A DNA stretch of 6,481 bases from an uncultured Oscillospiraceae bacterium (lineage in GTDB: Bacteria > Bacillota > Clostridia > Oscillospirales > Oscillospiraceae), in NCBI GenBank assembly GCA_910587785.1, contig CAJUOA010000142.1:1-6481 (forward strand), given 5' to 3'. Below are positions 5,092 to 6,481 of this stretch, in pieces (position 1 is the first letter of the stretch; every line of letters begins with the position of its first letter). The position numbers were made by a program, and so were the translations under genes. The notes under the pieces are model-generated. The model did not search any database, was not told where the DNA came from, and saw only the letters and a program-made list of their open reading frames with translations.

Positions 5092-6481
5092 TTGGCACAC
5101 AACAGAGATTACAAGCCTGAAGATATCGCGTTTCCAAACCAGGTCATCACGGAGAGCGAGCTGGTTGGGGAGATGGAGGAGAGCTATAAGCAGTACGCCA
5201 TGAGCGTGATCGTAGGCCGGGCCCTGCCGGACGTGCGGGACGGCCTCAAGCCCGTCCACCGGCGCATTCTCTATACCATGTATGAGGGCAACCTCACCAG
5301 CGACAAGCCGTTTAAGAAGTCCGCCACCTGCGTGGGCGACGTGCTGGGCCACTACCACCCCCACGGCGACAGCTCCGTCTATGACGCCATGGTCCGCCTG
5401 GCCCAGAACTTCTCCATGCGCTATATGCTGGTGGAGGGCCACGGCAACTTCGGCTCCGTGGACGGCGACCCCCCCGCGGCCTACCGGTACACGGAGGCCC
5501 GTTTAAGCAAGATTTCCAACGAGATGCTCCGGGACATTGACAAGGAGACCGTCGACTGGGACCCCAACTTCGACGAGAGCCGGCAGGAGCCCCGGGTCCT
5601 GCCCTCCCGGTTCCCGAACCTGCTGGTGAACGGGTCCAGCGGCATCGCCGTTGGCATGGCCACCAACATCCCGCCCCACAACCTGCGGGAGGTCATCAAC
5701 GCCACCATCTGCGTCCTGGAGAACCCGGACGCCACCGTCTCCCAGCTCATGGAGCACATCCAGGGGCCGGATTTCCCCACCAGGGGCATCATCATGGGCC
5801 GCTCCGGCATCCGGGCCGCCTACGCCACGGGCCGGGGGAAGATCACCCTCCGGGCCCGGACGGAGTTCGAGGAGTACGCCAAGGGCCGCATAAGGATCAT
5901 CGTCTCAGAGCTCCCATACCAGGTCAACAAGCGCCAGCTCATCAAGAACATGGCCGAACAGGTCAAGGACAAGCGCCTGGACGGCATCTCCGATATCCGG
6001 GACGAGACCGACCGCAACGGGATGCGCATTGTCATCGAGCTGAAAAAGGACGCCAACCCCCAGGTGGTGCTCAACAAGCTCTTCACCCAGACGGCCATGC
6101 AGTCCAATTTCTCCGTCATCATGCTGGCCCTGGTGGACGACCAGAAGCAGCCGAAGATTTTGACACTGAAGAACGTCCTGGACGAGTACATCGCCTTCCA
6201 GGAGCAGGTCATCATCCGCCGGACCCAGTACGACCTGAAAAAGGCCCAGGAGCGGGCCCACCTGCTGGAGGGCCTGCTCATTGCCCAGGACAACATCGAC
6301 GAGGTCATCAGCATCATCCGCTCCAGCTACAACGACGCCAAGGAGCGCCTGATGGAGCGCTTCGGCCTGGACGACGTTCAGGCCCAGGCCATCTGCGATA
6401 TGCGCCTCATCTCTCTCCAGGGCCTCAACCGGGAAAAGCTGGAGGCGGAGTACAAGGAGCTGGAGGAGCGCATCGCCTACT
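5092..6481 (+). CDS. gyrA: DNA gyrase subunit A, 5' part
   Basis: This is the DNA-cleaving subunit of gyrase; 463 complete codons are visible before the window ends. The start is TTG, placed by a strong ribosome site; the protein then reads MAHNRDYKPEDIAFPNQ before the conserved SYKQYAMSVIVGRALPDVRDGLKPVHRR region. The winged-helix domain carries HPHGDSSVYD (89-98) and the catalytic pair Arg132-Tyr133 in AAYRYTEARLSK. The DNA-intercalating Ile185 is in NGSSGIAVGMATNIPPHN. Numbering runs 11 above E. coli, so quinolone positions 83 and 87 are Ser94 and Asp98, the sensitive-type residues. The residue before the catalytic Arg-Tyr is Tyr131, where most GyrA have Met. The tower and coiled-coil arms follow, and the sequence stops in KLEAEYKELEERIAY. 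The C-terminal pinwheel with the GyrA-box, which would separate it formally from ParC, is outside the window; the gyrB neighbour makes GyrA the clear choice. Confidence 0.95.
   Translation, partial: MAHNRDYKPEDIAFPNQVITESELVGEMEESYKQYAMSVIVGRALPDVRDGLKPVHRRILYTMYEGNLTSDKPFKKSATCVGDVLGHYHPHGDSSVYDAMVRLAQNFSMRYMLVEGHGNFGSVDGDPPAAYRYTEARLSKISNEMLRDIDKETVDWDPNFDESRQEPRVLPSRFPNLLVNGSSGIAVGMATNIPPHNLREVINATICVLENPDATVSQLMEHIQGPDFPTRGIIMGRSGIRAAYATGRGKITLRARTEFEEYAKGRIRIIVSELPYQVNKRQLIKNMAEQVKDKRLDGISDIRDETDRNGMRIVIELKKDANPQVVLNKLFTQTAMQSNFSVIMLALVDDQKQPKILTLKNVLDEYIAFQEQVIIRRTQYDLKKAQERAHLLEGLLIAQDNIDEVISIIRSSYNDAKERLMERFGLDDVQAQAICDMRLISLQGLNREKLEAEYKELEERIAY

Noticed and set aside
5092..6481. ParC (topoisomerase IV) instead of GyrA
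   Set aside because: Position after gyrB and close match to GyrA motifs favour gyrase; only the missing C-terminal domain leaves slight doubt.

Overview
The window is the replication-origin-proximal housekeeping cluster of a Gram-positive bacterium, in the order dnaN - yaaA (S4 domain) - recF - remB (DUF370) - gyrB - lipoprotein gene - gyrA, all on the + strand. RemB/DUF370 and the small S4 protein between dnaN and recF point to Firmicutes. The high G+C, GC-rich third codon positions and the GyrB wording (a Trp and 'MADADVDGAH' in the TOPRIM region) suggest a GC-rich gut clostridium of the Oscillospiraceae type, for example near Flavonifractor, Intestinimonas or Oscillibacter. That placement is an inference by eye; dnaA and the origin, if present, lie upstream of the window.

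Layout: 1-683 is the 3' part of dnaN (sliding clamp). 702-917 is the S4 RNA-binding protein and overlaps recF (907-2013) by 11 nt. 2014-2144 is a 131-nt structured gap with a strong palindrome. 2145-2435 is remB, which overlaps gyrB (2432-4384) by ATGA. 4388-5002 is an unrecognised lipoprotein with a leucine zipper, 3 nt after gyrB. 5003-5091 is an 89-nt gap with a second palindrome. 5092-6481 is gyrA, which starts with TTG and runs off the window.

The genes share a job: DnaN is the processivity clamp of the replicase, RecF acts at stalled forks and gaps, and GyrA2GyrB2 relieves positive supercoils ahead of the fork. Tight spacing and overlaps imply cotranscription and translational coupling, and I see no canonical intrinsic terminator.

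No wholly new system is evident. The most interesting items are: (i) two 29-nt palindromes in the two longest gaps that share the 3' arm CCGCCCCTRC and look like copies of one interspersed repeat; (ii) a mutually exclusive RNA fold before remB; (iii) a leucine-zipper lipoprotein inserted between gyrB and gyrA; (iv) a cluster of unusual residues in the GyrB TOPRIM/quinolone region, notably Trp460 at the place of E. coli Lys447.
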